This document shows positions 47,204 through 60,855 of a stretch of 64,000 nt of DNA, one piece after another. The notes below the pieces were generated by a model. It had not been told where the DNA came from, ran no database searches, and worked only from the letters and a program-made list of their open reading frames with translations. Every line of letters begins with the position of its first letter. The first letter of the stretch is position 1. The stretch lies in assembly GCA_020091685.1 (NCBI GenBank), contig CM034595.1, forward strand, positions 6,067,971-6,131,970, written 5' to 3'. Position numbers and translations under genes: made by a program. This DNA comes from Lutjanus erythropterus. Lineage: Eukaryota; Chordata; Actinopteri; Lutjaniformes; Lutjanidae.

Positions 47204-50200
47204 CATCAGCACCCCGGCTGTGACTGACTTACAGTCCCTATCATTAATCATAATAATCATAGTGATAAATTATTTTAAATTCAGCACAACTACAGCAGAC
47301 ATCTACACTGGCCCATTATAGGCAATCCAAGATATACATCATTGCTTGAAATAATAAAGTGAATTCAGATGAACCCTGATTGAATAGAAATCGTACTGTG
47401 GCAGTAAAATCAGCAAAACACCCCTAGTATTTAAAAGACGAGTGGCAATTGTTGTCTTTTCTTCACAATTTATTTATAGGTCTGTATGCCTTTTTAATGG
47501 ATCAGTCATGGATTATGTTTTATTTGCATTCAATTTAAAGAAGACCACACTTCCAATTGTTTGTTTTTGTGTGTTCTTGGAGTGTGGGGGTACCCCAAGC
47601 AATTACACTTAAGGCATCCAAATGTCCAGCTGTGGCCCTGGTTGGACAGTACCATGGATCTTTCATGATTATATAGGAGACTGCTTCCTTTCCCACAGCT
47701 GCGGAGCAAATACATTGTGTTCATTTAATGGCATTTTAGCTTTCGAAATGCTGTTAATGTCTCTTGTGACACAAACCTGTGGTTCATTCACTTTGTCTTG
47801 TAACCACAAACAAAACCGCAGCAGTTTGCTTGGAAACAGGCCGAAACCTTCCCAAGCGGGTTTTTTTTGGTACGGCTGTTCAAATAACAGCTTTCACTCC
47901 AGCCTAAATGAACCGAACCTAATGGGCAAACGCACCACAGTTTGTTTGAACTGTACCAACAGGTCAGGTGTGAAAACACTCTCGCAGGTCTGTTGAGTAT
48001 TCTTCCACAAGGAACCAAGGATGTTGCTTTCCTGACAAGGAAGGATTCTATCTAAGTGAAGTGAGCTGAAGTGGTAAGCATAATAAGAGCTGGCTGAGTT
48101 CTCGAAATGCCAGAGGCAAGTCGTTTCCAGCCTTCAAGACAGAGAAATGGGACAGTCCTTTACAGTAGCAAATGGATACACTGCTGTCCAATTATTTCTG
48201 GCTCCAGCAACAGATAACTTACAATTTGAATGTTTCTGACCAGCATTACACATCTTAGCCACTAATCCCACATCACAATGTACACGCTAAATATGATCAG
48301 CAGAGGGGAAAACCATTCACATCAGCCTCCTAGTTATCATGCTGAGTTAAAGATATCAAAAAATTCTGATGCTACAATATCACCCACTTGGTTAAAGGAG
48401 CTGAATAAGTGTAGAGAAAGTGGTTTCAAAATGCTACAATCACTGACAATTCAACACAGTCTCAGAAATTCCTGAAATAGTCATGAAATTCTCGCTATTA
48501 GATTTGGGTACATGGATACAGATATCTAATTTTCTAGTGACACTCAGCATGACTTTCAAACTGATGCATAATCCACCAGGATTCTAATTCTGCAGTCAAG
48601 TCAGCGATACGCCACATCCAGTTACACTTTCAAAATAAAGGTCTTGGTTTGGGTTCAAATAAGTGCTTCCTTAAAACAATCAACATTGACACAATGGGGT
48701 TACACAGAAATTGAACCTCAGTCTCCTGGGTGAAGGTCCTGTGTTTGTTTGACACATCCATCAGCGGTCCACCTCCTCCAAACACAGAGTTTCTCCCTCT
48801 TCATACGACATTTGTCCTTGTTAGTTTGAAAGTCATTCTGACTGTCACAAAAAATAATGAAAATTTGTGTCCATGTACAAAAAGACTAAATTTCATGACT
48901 GTTACATGACCTGCTGTGATAATGGGCTAGACAGTTATATCAAATTAAAATTCAATATTCACAGACTGCACACAGTCTGTAGCATCATATAAAAACAGCT
49001 AATGGAGGATTCATTTTTAAGGCAACAACTGAAAACCCTCCCAGTTCAGATTAACAGGTGGATTTCTCATTGCTCCCATGTTGCCAACATGGCATGAATG
49101 CAGTGTTATTTTAAAAAATTCCCCTGACTTGTGTTAGCCAGCACTTTTGCCAACTGTGACCCCTTAAGTCCCGCCCTTTTTTGCTCTGTGCTCCAATAAC
49201 AGTTGAGCAAGCTTAGTACCTTGCAGAGCCTTGGTCAACTTTCTCCTTTCCTGTTCTTAGATATGCTATGTGCTAAGCTAGGCTTGTCTATGTTGAAAAC
49301 AGACTATTTTGAAACCAAATTTTGTATATGGTTAAAAGATGTTGTTGGGCAACCTGTGAAATATATAATCATATCTTCAGTTAGCTCATCTTGGCAGCAA
49401 ACTGGTTAAATAGCTAGTAAATACATCGTCAGCTAGCTAGTTACCTCTCTTTTCTTTCCCTCAAGACTCTTCTGCCTAGTCCTGCCCTACTATGCTATGA
49501 TTGGCTACTACTGTAATACTCAGCTGTGATTGGCTAGTTCTGGTAGCCTCAATGACATGTTCATGAAATTTTATTTTAACCATAAATGTTGATTATTTAG
49601 TAAATCCACCCAAGTAGTTTTTGTTCCTAAACCTATCCAAATTTTTGTGCCTATTAGTAGTTTTGGTCCCTAAACCTAACCAAACTGTGCTAACTCGCTA
49701 GTTAGCCAATGAGGCTAACTTAAGATGTGACTATATATGTCACTTTTAAATTTACAAAGCTGGCCATCTTTTCAATATACATCTAAGTACATGAAACAGG
49801 AAAGGAGAAAATTGACTAAGGCTCCACTGTTTACCAAGCTTGCTAAAATATTATTGGAGCACAAAGCAAAATGGGGTGGGACCCAGGAAGGTTCAATTCT
49901 CTGTGGCATCTTTCCTTCAGTCCATAATGTTTTTCATCAAAGTCAGGCAAGAAAAAAGTAAAATGACATTACTTCTGACTGATTGACCCTGAATCTGCAG
50001 CAGCTCCAGAGGACAGTGCTCCACAGCTGACCCTGACCTCGCCTCCCTGTGAGGGGAGCATGCAAAAAATGAACTCCATGTACAGAGATCAATAAAGTGC
50101 CACAGAACTTCTGTTGCATTCTGCAAATTGTTCTGATGGTAGTCAATGAGTCAGACTGCTCCTCGGTACTGGCGCTCACCTCCGCCATTCCTCTGACGCC

Positions 50201-50852
50201 TCCTGTCAATCCCGCCACTGCCGTTATTGTATGTGACTGATGAAAAGAACATACTTGAACAAATGAAAACCTCCAAGGGTTGTATATTTTCATGAGACTA
50301 AAATGTCAGACTGCGATTCAGACATCTGTTCCATCTGACACCAGGGCCACTGCAGAGACAGCAGAAACACAATTAAACTTGAGGCCAGGATAAAAAAAAA
50401 AAAAAGTCACAAAACAAGCCTGCCGGCAGCATGTGATTGACACCTCAGTCGCCAGCGCTGCATGCCTCACATTTCTCCAGTCAGGAGGATCTGTCTGATG
50501 CGGGCTGATATGAACACTTGTGGGAGATATTGCAGCTCGATCCAAAGCTTTGCGGCCTCCGCATCGTCTGATGAAGGATGAGTCGGGAAAAGGTGACTCC
50601 TCCTCTTACTTTCATGCTTATGTTACCTTAAGATTGTTCTATTCATCCGCACAGAAATCTGCTGCAGCATCACTGAGCATCCCCTGTGTCATGACTTTAT
50701 CCTGCTGGTAGCTGGAAAAACGTATCTTTTTATTAAAGGTAATATTTTGATACCTTACCAGATATCAGCACAATAAAGATGATTTACAATCCAATGTAAA
50801 CACTGAGCTACCATGACGTCCATGTCTAGAACACATTATAATCTGCACATTG
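47204..50852. other. Intronic or intergenic DNA with a few element ends
   Basis: 47890-47980 (aaatgaaccgaacctaatgg ... gaactgtaccaacaggtcag ... gtgtgaaaacactc) resembles the right end of a hAT-type family ending aggtgtgaaa. 49585-49690 has two similar words ttttngttcctaaacctatcc and ttttggtccctaaacctaac. 49165-49185 (gaccccttaagtcccgccct) recalls the 60370 element. No exon was recognised. Confidence 0.4.
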
Positions 50853-51355
50853 TAAGGCTGCTCCCTAGTCGACTAAAGTGTCAGTGATAGTCTTACAGTC
50901 TTGGTGAAACAAGTTTTAATTATCCATTGATTCCACTGGGCATGGTACATCTGCACCGTGGTTTTGATCTGTCCTCCACATGTCCTGCAAGTGTTTCATT
51001 AACATTTCAGTCTTAGAGTCGCCTGATTATGTTGACTTTCTTTTTCCTTGCTTTTCGCACTTATACCATGGGCAAGTATACTATGTTGCTAAATTGTTTC
51101 TTTTTGGTCTGTTTCTATGATCGTGAGTTTGCATGGGGTCTTTAATTTTGAAAACTTCCTTCCTTTCTTCTTTTCCGCTTGATCTGCTCTGCGCTGCTTG
51201 GCGCAGCATCTGTCAAAAATAGACATGATGCGTTGCTGCTGCTGCTTCTGCTGCATGCATTGTGTAGAATGGCCGCGATCAGCTCCAGCTGATGTGGCGC
51301 ATCCATAACAGCTGGCCTGGTGGAATAAAGTCGTTTGTCTATTAGTCGCAGGGGG
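50853..51355. mobile_element. hAT-like MITE, copy B, agtcgacta ends
   Basis: Left ggctgctccctagtcgacta (50856-50875) and right tctattagtcgca (to 51350) look like degraded inverted ends of a fish hAT family. The interior shares gcctgattatgttgac, tgcttttcgcacttataccatgg, atgatcgtgagtttgcatgg and catctgtcaaaaatagacat with 3995-4300. The opening block resembles 27437-27490. Confidence 0.6.
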
Positions 51356-52551
51356 AAAAAACTTCACTCGGGAGCTGGCTTTTCCATTAGGCTGGGGACA
51401 AGACTATCAAGGGATTGTTGCAACATGGACCTTTTTTTTCTTGTAACACAGAATCCACTTCACTGGTGCACTGCTGCTCACTGTGCTACAACTTCCATTT
51501 GGGAGTTAGCTCTGTTTATTAACTGATCCTCAACTGGGGCACAGCCTCTGAGACCAGGGAAGGTCAGTCTGATGACAGGAAATACAGTACTGAGGTGATT
51601 TACAGCGGATCCGACCAGAACTCCGACTCCAGGGACGACAAAGACATAGCGGTTTCAGACGGAGACAGGAGACTTAACTTGCACCTATAATGATCAAAGT
51701 CTGAGTGTATTTTTTTTTACTTTTTTGTTAAGTTGGACGTTATTAATTCCTGTGTTTTGAACAACAGCATTTGATATTATACTGTGGTAAAATAAATTAA
51801 CAGACTGTTCAGTCACCTTGCTGGTTGTTCTGACACATTTAGATTCATTACTGCTTTGGCACTAGCATTGTTGTTACCAGGTGGCTCACTTTGTACCCCT
51901 TCTAAAATTTCTATTTTAAAGGCTAATTATTATGTTTGGATTTCTCTATAAAGAAGCACAGTGTTAATGATGTTACTTATTATATTCTCTCACTGAAACA
52001 CAAGACATATTCTGATGTCAAAAAAGTGCTCATATAATGAAATTAATATCATAAACATGTTGATTCGCCTAATGGCCTGAATTAACAACTACTGAGGGAT
52101 GAGAAAAAGCTTTTGTCAGAAGCAGCCATAGCTTATAGCACTGCATAATTATACTTAGAAGCTCTAAGAAATATTCATAATTCTTTAGAACAGTAATCAA
52201 ATTATAGAGTATTTATAACGACTTAAAAGGTCAAGTATCATAATACCTCATAATTTCTGGTCATTCACTTACATGCTTTCTTGCAAGGATGATAGTATAT
52301 TCTATTCATATAGTTTTATTACATTATAATCATTTCATAATGCATTAGAATCATTTTTATAATGCATTATAATGTGATTCTAAGTGACTAAGTGGTCATT
52401 GAGTGCTAGTATGAAGTGACTCTAACCCTGCCTGTGGTGTTTCTCACTGACGGAAAAAGGCATTGTTTCATTTTTACATTTAGAAATGACACAGAATCAA
52501 TAAACATGATTATATATGTGCCTCTGCTCTTTTCTTTGTATTTAATCAATC
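51356..52551. other. Intronic or intergenic DNA, AT-rich, nothing recognised
   Basis: 52310-52385 has palindromic ttataatgcatta words. There is no gene evidence. Confidence 0.4.
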
Positions 52552-54020
52552 TTTAAAGAGATAGTTTGGACAGTGGTGGAAAGAGCACTAAAGATCTATG
52601 CAAGTACTATACTATACATTACCATAGCATTACTCAATTACAAGTAACAGTCGTGGTGTTAGAAAAATGTTTAAGTAAAAGTACAAAGTATTCCTCTCAA
52701 AAACTACTCAGAGTATTAGTTACTTTTTGACTGCTAATCTTTAATCAGTCCGTCTGGAAAGTTGCATGTTGCTGATGAGTCATACAAATTCAACCAGTCT
52801 CCATGAATTCTGCATGACCTTGCAATTTTGTGCAATCACCACATCCTTTCTGCAAATTTGCTCAATCACTGTAGCTTCCCACCAGTTCCACCAATCATAT
52901 GACCTCCACACGCAAAAGTCACACATGTAGGTCTCAATGAACCCACTCAGTGTTTAATCAATTATTATTTTTTGTTTTTTTTACTTTTTCTATATTTTCT
53001 CACAGGTACTGAAAAGAACACAGGGTTTGGCATTGTTATTGACATCAGTAGTAGTAGTAGAGGTTTTATAGTTTATTGTTTAGTTTTTGCAGTTTCTGAG
53101 TTTTTCACTGTCACCACTACAAACCTGTACCTGCTGCAGCATTTTGGTTTTTTTTTCATCCATATGTCCTTGTTTTCTTTGGCCCGTTTGTGATCAGATA
53201 GCTTTAATGGCTATAAAAATGCAGATGAAAAGTTTTGATTTTAATTGACATTGTACTCAATTAGATTTTTAAAAGTATCTAAGATTACATAGTGTAATGC
53301 ATGCCACTCCACTGGCAAAATGAGACATTTTACCTTGCAGAACAAAGCGTTGTAATGTTTCCTCAACCAGTTTGTTGTTGTTTTTTCTGTTATAATGTGA
53401 TATTAATGTTTTAAATGGTTACTTTGGATTCACTGAAGTCACAGAAATGCATAAGCAAACTAACAGACTGAGGCAGCGTTAGACTAGCGACACCTGTGTT
53501 CTGTAAAGTAAAATTACCGATTTTGTCAAAGGAGTTTCGTTGCATGGCGATCGCCATCAAGTGTAGTTAAACCTCTAGAGTCCATAGCACTCCACAGCGC
53601 CCGTCGTATATTTCACTATAGAACCCCTTTATTTAAAAATCATCATCAGTGTATTAAAATACCAAAGACTTCCTGAGCTTTGTGGTGTAGATGCTTGTCG
53701 TCTTTCTCTTCTTTTAGGCAGACTGAGATCCATCACAGCTATTTACAGAAGATTTATTTTTAGAAATATGTTGAATCAAACTTTGTATATTTGGGATCAA
53801 ATTAAAGAGGATATTGTGTTTTTTTTTCCACAATAAAAAAACACTTTGAGAGAGAACTGTTTGTTTTGGTTGAGCAGGAAAATGATCATTTAAGTGAAGA
53901 TTTTTGGTGAACTGCAGCAACATTCAAGAATTCTGCCGCGGTCTAGATGGTTAATACACTAACTATACAGCAGGTCAGTACCTCGCACCACTTCAAAAAA
54001 TCCCAAACTATCCCTTTCAA
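52552..54020. mobile_element. Probable MITE with ttaaag-gatagtttgg ends, internally interrupted
   Basis: ctttaaagagatagtttgga (52552-52571) and tcccaaactatccctttcaag (to 54020) are inverted ends of a common fish family. Just inside the right end the usual accacttc and gtgtatt-like words are present. Directly after the left end, cagtggtggaaagagcacta begins a fragment of another family (52572-52730). The pairing of the two ends across 1.45 kb is inference. Confidence 0.5.
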
Positions 54021-55344
54021 GTATTAGGGTTAGCAGTGGTGTATTATAATACACCATCATCCTTACAGAAAAAAAAAAAAAAGTATTACAATACTTGACC
54101 TTATAAGTAAAATGCTCTGTAATGTGTTATGATTATTCTTATAAAGCATTAGGAATATTTATGAGTGCTTATAACTTATTATTCAGTGCCATAAGAAGAT
54201 TATGAAACATTATTGACATGGGCATCACAGAAAGTGTTACCCAGGGAACAGCAGGGTTTAGAGAAAGTGCCACATAATAGCGCAGTTTGCGGTTCACAGA
54301 GGCCAGCAGCGTTCATGTTAATCTGTCATTCAGTGTTCCACTGCAGAGCTGCGATGAGACAAACTGTGTGTGGAGGTCTCCTCTTGTGCCTGCAGAGGGA
54401 AGTGTGGCACAGCAGAGCGCTCCTATCAGCCTCTTTAAGGTGAGCCGGCGTCAGTAATAAGAGCTGATTAAGTATGCAAGTCAGCCACGAGGAGGGAAGG
54501 CGCTGATAGACAGCACGACCCCTGAAGAGGCGTCTGGGAGATTTAAGGCGTTTTCACACCTTGTTCGCTCGGAGAAGTTACTTGGAACTCTGAAGTGCTC
54601 TCTCCCACTTAGTTTGCTTCTTTTGGCCAAATGAGAGCACAGCAATCAGAGCGAGACCTCGCTGAGAGAGAAGTCTCGCTACATTCCCAAACCAAACTGA
54701 CAACTCCTCCGGACTCCGAACGTGATCTGACTGTGTTCGAACTACAGCAAGCGCTCGTCACCGGGTGCTGTCTGTTCATGTGACTGCATTCATTCACATA
54801 AACTGAGACTGATGGCAGCTGGGTGACAAACAGACTTTGAACAGGCCTCTGAGGCTACTTTTAGCTCCTATAAATTCTCATGCACACAGCACTTAGAGAG
54901 CTTTTTTTCTCTCTCTTTCTCAAGTGTCAATTAAATTATGATTATGTATCAAACAAATATCAGCATCACTACCATAAATCTTCCTTCAACTCATATGAGT
55001 AACCCTGTGGAGAATCTCAACTTTATGTATGATTAACACCAAATATGTTTACATGTATACAGATACACACACTTACAATCATGTTGCCTTAAATAAATAT
55101 AATATACATTCAAGTATTAAATCAAACTACTAACTGATATATACCAGGACAGAAATTAGGAATATTATAAAGGCACATTCTAGCATTTTACACACAAAGG
55201 TCAGTCTATAAGTTATTGGCAGCAACCCACAGTGTGTGAGAATATATTGTATATTGGTTATATATTGTCTTCTGTGGCTCAGAGGGAGCTTTGTCTGGTT
55301 GTGTGTGAGTGTGAGTCTTACATCTGTGTGTCTTTCACATAGGC
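54021..55344. other. Intronic or intergenic DNA with repeat ends
   Basis: 54085-54245 ends in agaaagtgttaccca and belongs with the gtgttaccc family. 54549-54570 (gcgttttcacaccttgttcg) resembles a hAT-type end. 54590-54800 is GC-richer without a recognised exon. Confidence 0.4.
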
Positions 55345-55889
55345 CAGGAGTCTGCAATCTTTCCTCTTGAAAGAGCCATATTTGGCTAAAAAATGACAGA
55401 AAATCTGTCTGGAGCCACAATTATTTGTTTATCTTCCCCTCAAGACTTTTTTTTTTTTTTTTGTAATTTGGCATCCATAGCTAGTCTAGAGTCTCAAGGC
55501 TTGCCACCAGAGAAAAACAAAAAAATTCTACTTAAAAATTACAAAAAACTTTCTGAGGTTTAACAGGACATGTCATGACAATAAAGGCATTTTAATTCAT
55601 TTAAAAGTTAGTGCCTTGTAGTGTTTTTGTGGTTTTTGAGCACACGTGTTCCCGTCCAAAGATCACCTCAAACAAACGCACTGTGATTCCAGGAAGCACA
55701 CATATCCAAACAGTTTTTAATTTACACACTTTTTCAGTTGGAGAATAAAAGAATCACTTTAGACCTCCAACAATGATAGATGGTAACTTGAATGTTAAAA
55801 AAACAATCCTTATTTACTTCCATATAATCTTTGTAAGAGCCACAGGCAGTCTGGAGAGGGGCAAAGGAGCCGCAGGTTGCACACTGCTG
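55345..55889. mobile_element. hAT-type MITE, caggagtctgcaa ends, target duplication 7 of 8
   Basis: The left end caggagtctgcaatctt and the right end read inward cagcagtgtgcaacctgcgg are inverted. Inner gagccatatttgg, ggagccacaatta and gagccacaggcag match the fish family usually ending cagggstcggcaacc. Flanks acataggc (55337-55344) and atataggc (55890-55897) agree at 7 of 8 bases, the hAT target size. Confidence 0.85.
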
Positions 55890-57417
55890 ATATAGGCCAA
55901 TCAACACGAGGTCAGGGACCCCTCAGGGGGCTCAGAGTTGCTACAGGGGGTCTCCAAAGTTAGTGTTTATAATTTTGATTCAATCGATACTTTAGATTTT
56001 TTTTCCCCAAAAATTTTAAGTTATGTCTGAAAATGTATTAATTAACATGAATAATAGCAAAGATAAATTCTGTTTGAAAAAAGAAACAAACGAAAAACGG
56101 ATTTAATTTACATAACACTGACAAAAGGCTACCTAAGACTTCTTGTGCAATCATGTGAGCTAGCTAACCTACTGATTCAGTGTGGGGCACCTCTCCATAA
56201 CACCAAACTAGTTAGGTACGGATCTTGTAAGCCACAAGAAACCACCAGTGAAAGTGCAGAGGGTGAGGCTAACGCTCGCGATGCTACAACTGCAAGTGAC
56301 TTAGCAGCAAGCACACAAGCACAAATGATAGAAGACCTGAAAATATTCAGTGCAATATATGTGGTAGGGGGTTCCTCATCATTTTCACAGATTATCAACC
56401 TGTTGATCAACATGCCAGCTCCCTCTAGTGGTGTGTGGAAGAATGTGAGAAATATTCTTTCAAAATAAATTTATTTGAAAAACATATACTAGCAAAGTAT
56501 TTAAATATTTCAAATGAAATTACATAAAACATTTAATTAAGTTTTTTTTTTTTTTTAAGTTTTGCCTGTCCTGTAGTTTTGCTTCATTGTCAACCTGCAG
56601 TAATAATATTAATGATCATGCATGGAACGTTTACATTTGTCATCCATGATTGCTGGTAGTTATGATCCAAACTGTGATGTGGAGGTGAAGTGTAGAGACT
56701 GAAAATGTGTGATTCAAAAACACTGCAATAGCGGCTCCAAATGAGAACTATATCAGGAGGAGGATAAATCAAGGAGGATAAATCAAGTGGCCATGTGAAA
56801 AAGTAAGTGGATGCCAGTAAAACAAGCACAGGTGCTCCTGGGTATGGGCTATTTAATAAGTGCCGTTTAAGTGTCCACAGCGCCTGCTTGCACCAAATGG
56901 CATGAAACCGTCAGGTGGTACTTGGAGAGTTCAATATTTCCTGAGGTGGTGCACAACACTGACCTAAAGAGTCCACGGCCCGAAAAACGTTCAAGCCCCC
57001 TGATATAAGCTGTAGCAGGCATAGTTATAAAGCTAGATGCTGGTATCATATGAAACTTGATGACCTAAGGCTGATATAGATAATTCAACTGGTGGCCCAT
57101 GGGCTTGAATCAGGCCATTTACTAACTTCAATCTGGCCCTGTGATCATTTATAAATATGAAAAAAATATATTTCTCAAAAAGAGAGGCTAATTAGCCTAT
57201 TCATTGGCTATGTGGGTTGTTCAGCACAGAGACACTTATTAAAAAGTTTGAACTCAGGCTGTTTAATTAAGGCTCATGTTTTCACAATGTTGATAGAACA
57301 AAATACCAACGAAGGAAATTATCATCAGTGATCACCAGGAAGTAATAGATGTTAAATTCTTTAGTCAAAAGTAGCTATGATCCAAGCTCCCAAACACTGG
57401 GTCCCATAATGCAAACG
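55890..57417. other. Intronic or intergenic DNA with degraded element ends
   Basis: 55911-55955 (gggacccctcagggggctca, gggggtctccaaag) and 57088-57145 (ggtggcccatgggcttgaat, atctggccctg) look like degraded hAT-type ends. The 107-codon frame at 56145-56468 has no recognised domain. Confidence 0.35.
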
Positions 57418-57505
57418 AGAAGAGTGCACTCAGTGATCTCCACCAGGAAACAAACGGTGAAGCACCTACTGCAATGCCACCATAACTACCAGATGCAACC
57501 AGCAT
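57418..57505 (+). repeat. Short dispersed repeat, copy 2 (gaagcacctactgcaatgc)
   Basis: agaagagtgcactcagtgat, ctccaccaggaaacaa, gaagcacctactgcaatgc and ccagatgcaaccagc match 44874-44966. Confidence 0.8.
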
Positions 57506-60369
57506 TTTAAAGTTTTGAGTAAAGTGTTGTGTATTTTTTCTTATCGAGGTGTACGCAAAGTTTTTAATAAATTGTTTTGCATAGTATAGTCTCAGTTTTT
57601 TTTTAGTTAGAGTCAGTGGGATTTTTATGAGCTGTTCGCAAACACATCAGGTGTCAACATTTTGGTTTAGTGAAGCATCTCAAGGACAACATAACAATGA
57701 GAAAAAATAGGGAAATACAGGCAGAGGGCTGCAGGTGCCCTGAAGATACAGACACCATCACACACTTTTAGTGGGTCATAAGTGATGATTGAAAGGGATA
57801 ATGGTTGTATGAGTCTATAGATTGCTTTTTAAGGAAAATGTTGCAGATTATACCTTTAGGATGCATAAAAGAGCGTCATGGAATTGCAACCAAGCATCCT
57901 GTGCTCTCTTAACTGTATAAGTTAATGAGGAAACAACAAAAGGGACAATAAGTCCAAACTTACTTAAAAATTATCATTTATGTAGAACATTTTGTTCTTT
58001 ATTTATAACATTACAAGTGACCAGGGGCCTTTTCAGCATAATAGGATGTATAGAAATCTATATTTTTAGAGAAACTAAATAAACTAAATAATTAAGTTAT
58101 TATTGTGGCTATTAAAGAGGTTCATGTTTTGGAGTGATGTGTGTTATTTAGCCCCCTTATGGAAAGGCTGGCATGACATGGTTGGTACCAACAGATGCCT
58201 TTATCTAGTTACATATGATACCATTATCTTTTCTCTAGTTTTAAAACCTGAGCCTACTACAGCCTATGAAATATGGACAGATGTAACACAAACATATGCA
58301 CACACACGACCAAACACATGATTCCCTTAGGTTTGTGTCTGGCATCAGGATGACCAGACATCCTAAAAAAAATTTTACGATTAACGATTTCTACTCATAT
58401 AACTGGGTATTACAAAAATATTGTCAACATAACGTAGTAATTATTACTGCTGTATAAGGTTCTACATTGCCATGCTGGTGTTGTGCAACAAGCAGAACAT
58501 GTCCTGTGTCATGTTTCAGAGGGTGAGTTGTTGTGTATCTCAGGTGGAGACTGGTTTTGGGAGCACATCAACTGACTCTGTCACGTCAGTTGCGACTTGA
58601 CGGCATTCGGTGACGTATCCGCTCTCCACAGGCACATTAGTCATCATTCGCTGTCAATGCTTGTCATTTCAAGTCCCCTTTGTTCCCGCTGCATACTGAA
58701 TCCATAGCCTGCGAGGGAGGAAGCAATTTCTTTACTATGTGCCGAGCAGCTCGGCGTAACACTGTGCTCCCAATCAACCCTGAATATAGATCAGTCTGCA
58801 GCCTCGAATGAACTCGAGTTGAACAAAGCAACATTTTTATGTAGAAATCCAGACATCTTATCAGCTTAAAACACCCAGAGGGACGAGTGTTGCAATCATA
58901 CTGATGTCGATTCTACATATGAGCTCACTGTACTTGGATTCAGATGGTTACTGACAAGAGATCCTCTCCACACAGAGGAGTGTTGAGGCAAAACAAAGCA
59001 CTCACCATCTCCTTAACAACAGCAAGACAGCAGCAAACGCTCCATCTTCAGAAACGACATATGAAGCACCAGTATGGGTCTGCAGTGAAGCTTATTTGTT
59101 GGCATTCTTCAGCAGTTGATATAAGACTGCTTATAAATTTCTTATAAGCGAATAAACGTTTAGTATTCTATTATTAACACTTATAACACATAGGAATTTT
59201 AATAAGCATCTAATAAGGGTCTTATTACCTATTAACTAGCACTTATTACAAGTACCTTAATATAAAGTGTTACTGAAATCCCTCCAGCTTTTTACATTTA
59301 CTTAAAAGTTACCTCAACTCACCTGCACCTTAAGCATCTCGCTCTAATTCCCTGCAATGTATTTGTGTGCCTCAGTGAGATACAGAGACCTGCAGGCTTT
59401 GGATATTTAATTGAAAGAGAAACATCCAAACATGACTTGTTAACATGTTTCAATGGAGGTAAACAAACTTAATTAACCTTCTATACTGCAGGTGCAGGAT
59501 AATCACTCTGCATACTGACACATGGGAAGGCCTCTCCCCTCTATTTTGTCTGGTGATGTTCTGCATACATTTTCACATTACAGATGTTTTCTTCTATCTG
59601 AACGAATTATAATTAACAAGAACACCTGACTAGTAGTAGACAGGAACCAGCTTTGGCTCCTCAACAGCCTGAACACTTCAGAGTCAACAGGGATAGTTGA
59701 AATCTATTTCAATAAAGAGATCTATTGGATGGATGATTTTCAGTGATCGCACTGTTCAATTCCATTGTAAATTTAATGAGACTTTAAAAATAAAAACAAA
59801 ATTAACTCTGGAGAACTGAGTTGATATCTTCATGCCCTCTGGCTGCCCCCCTGTTGAAATGGTTATCAGTTTTCATTACATTCATTTTATCATGTTCACT
59901 GAAGATTAATAATATTTACAGCACATTACATTGTGAAAATTCTTCTGGAACAAAAAGACTTTCAGTTAATCAATTGATGTCTTAATGTCAATGGCAGATT
60001 AACTCTGAAATGAGCTGGTTTATATATAAATATTGAGATTTAGAATATACTATCTGAATATATTGTGTAGGAATTTCTGCTTTATAGTGAAAAATTGAGA
60101 TTGGTGCAACTGAAATGTTGCAGTTTTGTAAAGAGTATTTTAAAATGTTGGATATAATGCATGTTTTGTACATAAGGAAATCTATTTTTCTATTGTCAGT
60201 GTTTGGTACTAATTGCTTTAAAAATATGATGACTCATGTCGTTTTGTAGATTTACCAACTAATCAACAGACAGTATATAAAGAAAAAAAGAAACGGTCTC
60301 AGTCATCCTGATGAGGCCAAAAACATTTGGTGACTAACATAGTAACTAACATGGTGCATGGAAGAGAAG
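57506..60369. other. Intronic or intergenic DNA; gtgttac-type fragment at 59130-59275
   Basis: 59130-59275 shares ttaataagcatctaataag, ctattaacta-, cttattacaagtaccttaat and aaagtgttac with 12960-13082. 58560-58790 is GC-richer and unassigned. No exon was recognised. Confidence 0.4.
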
Positions 60370-60855
60370 TGACCCTTCACTAAGCCCCGCCCTCCTTAGT
60401 TACTGTTGCCATGCCTGTCAAGCTTTAGATCACTGCACTACATATATGCAGTTTGCACTGATAACAATGGCAGGTTCAACATCGATGTTGGGAGTAATTG
60501 CTGAAAGACTAGGTTCTTGTTTCTAGCTGACGACCGTGGATTTTGTTGGCTAAAATGATGACTCTTGCTAGCAGATTTCATAAGTGTAGCAGGCTAATGT
60601 AAACTATTCAATGCTAATGTTTGAACTCCTTGTGTCAGCTCATGAGTCAGCCGAGAAGTCCGCCTCCAGTGGGTTTTTAATTCATTCCCTTGAGGTGTGT
60701 TCTTACTCACTTTTGAAAGAGTACAGAAAAGATGCCACCCTCCAGACAACATGGAGAGAAAGGCTGAGCTCGACAGGCCTTTGGGGGCAGTAGTTACAGC
60801 TGCTGATGTATGATTGGACAGTTGCTGTTCGTGGGAGGGGCTTAGCGAAGGGTCA
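60370..60855. mobile_element. Complete element with 19-bp TIR tgacccttcactaagcccc
   Basis: tgacccttcactaagcccc (60370-60388) is repeated inverted as ggggcttagcgaagggtca (60837-60855) with a single mismatch. The length is 486 bp. No transposase was seen. A partial relative is at 32475-32640. Confidence 0.9.

Noticed and set aside
50150-50230. Possible exon with donor ctccgccattcctctgac...gtgagc on the minus strand
   Set aside because: No pyrimidine-rich acceptor, and the encoded residues are unlike any syntaxin region.
56145-56468. 107-codon plus-strand open frame
   Set aside because: It lies among degraded element ends. No zinc-finger, dimerisation or catalytic motif of hAT transposases is visible.
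59000-59082. Minus-strand open segment between ctgcag and gtgagtgc resembling an exon
   Set aside because: The acceptor lacks a pyrimidine tract and the encoded residues match no SNARE or other domain I know.
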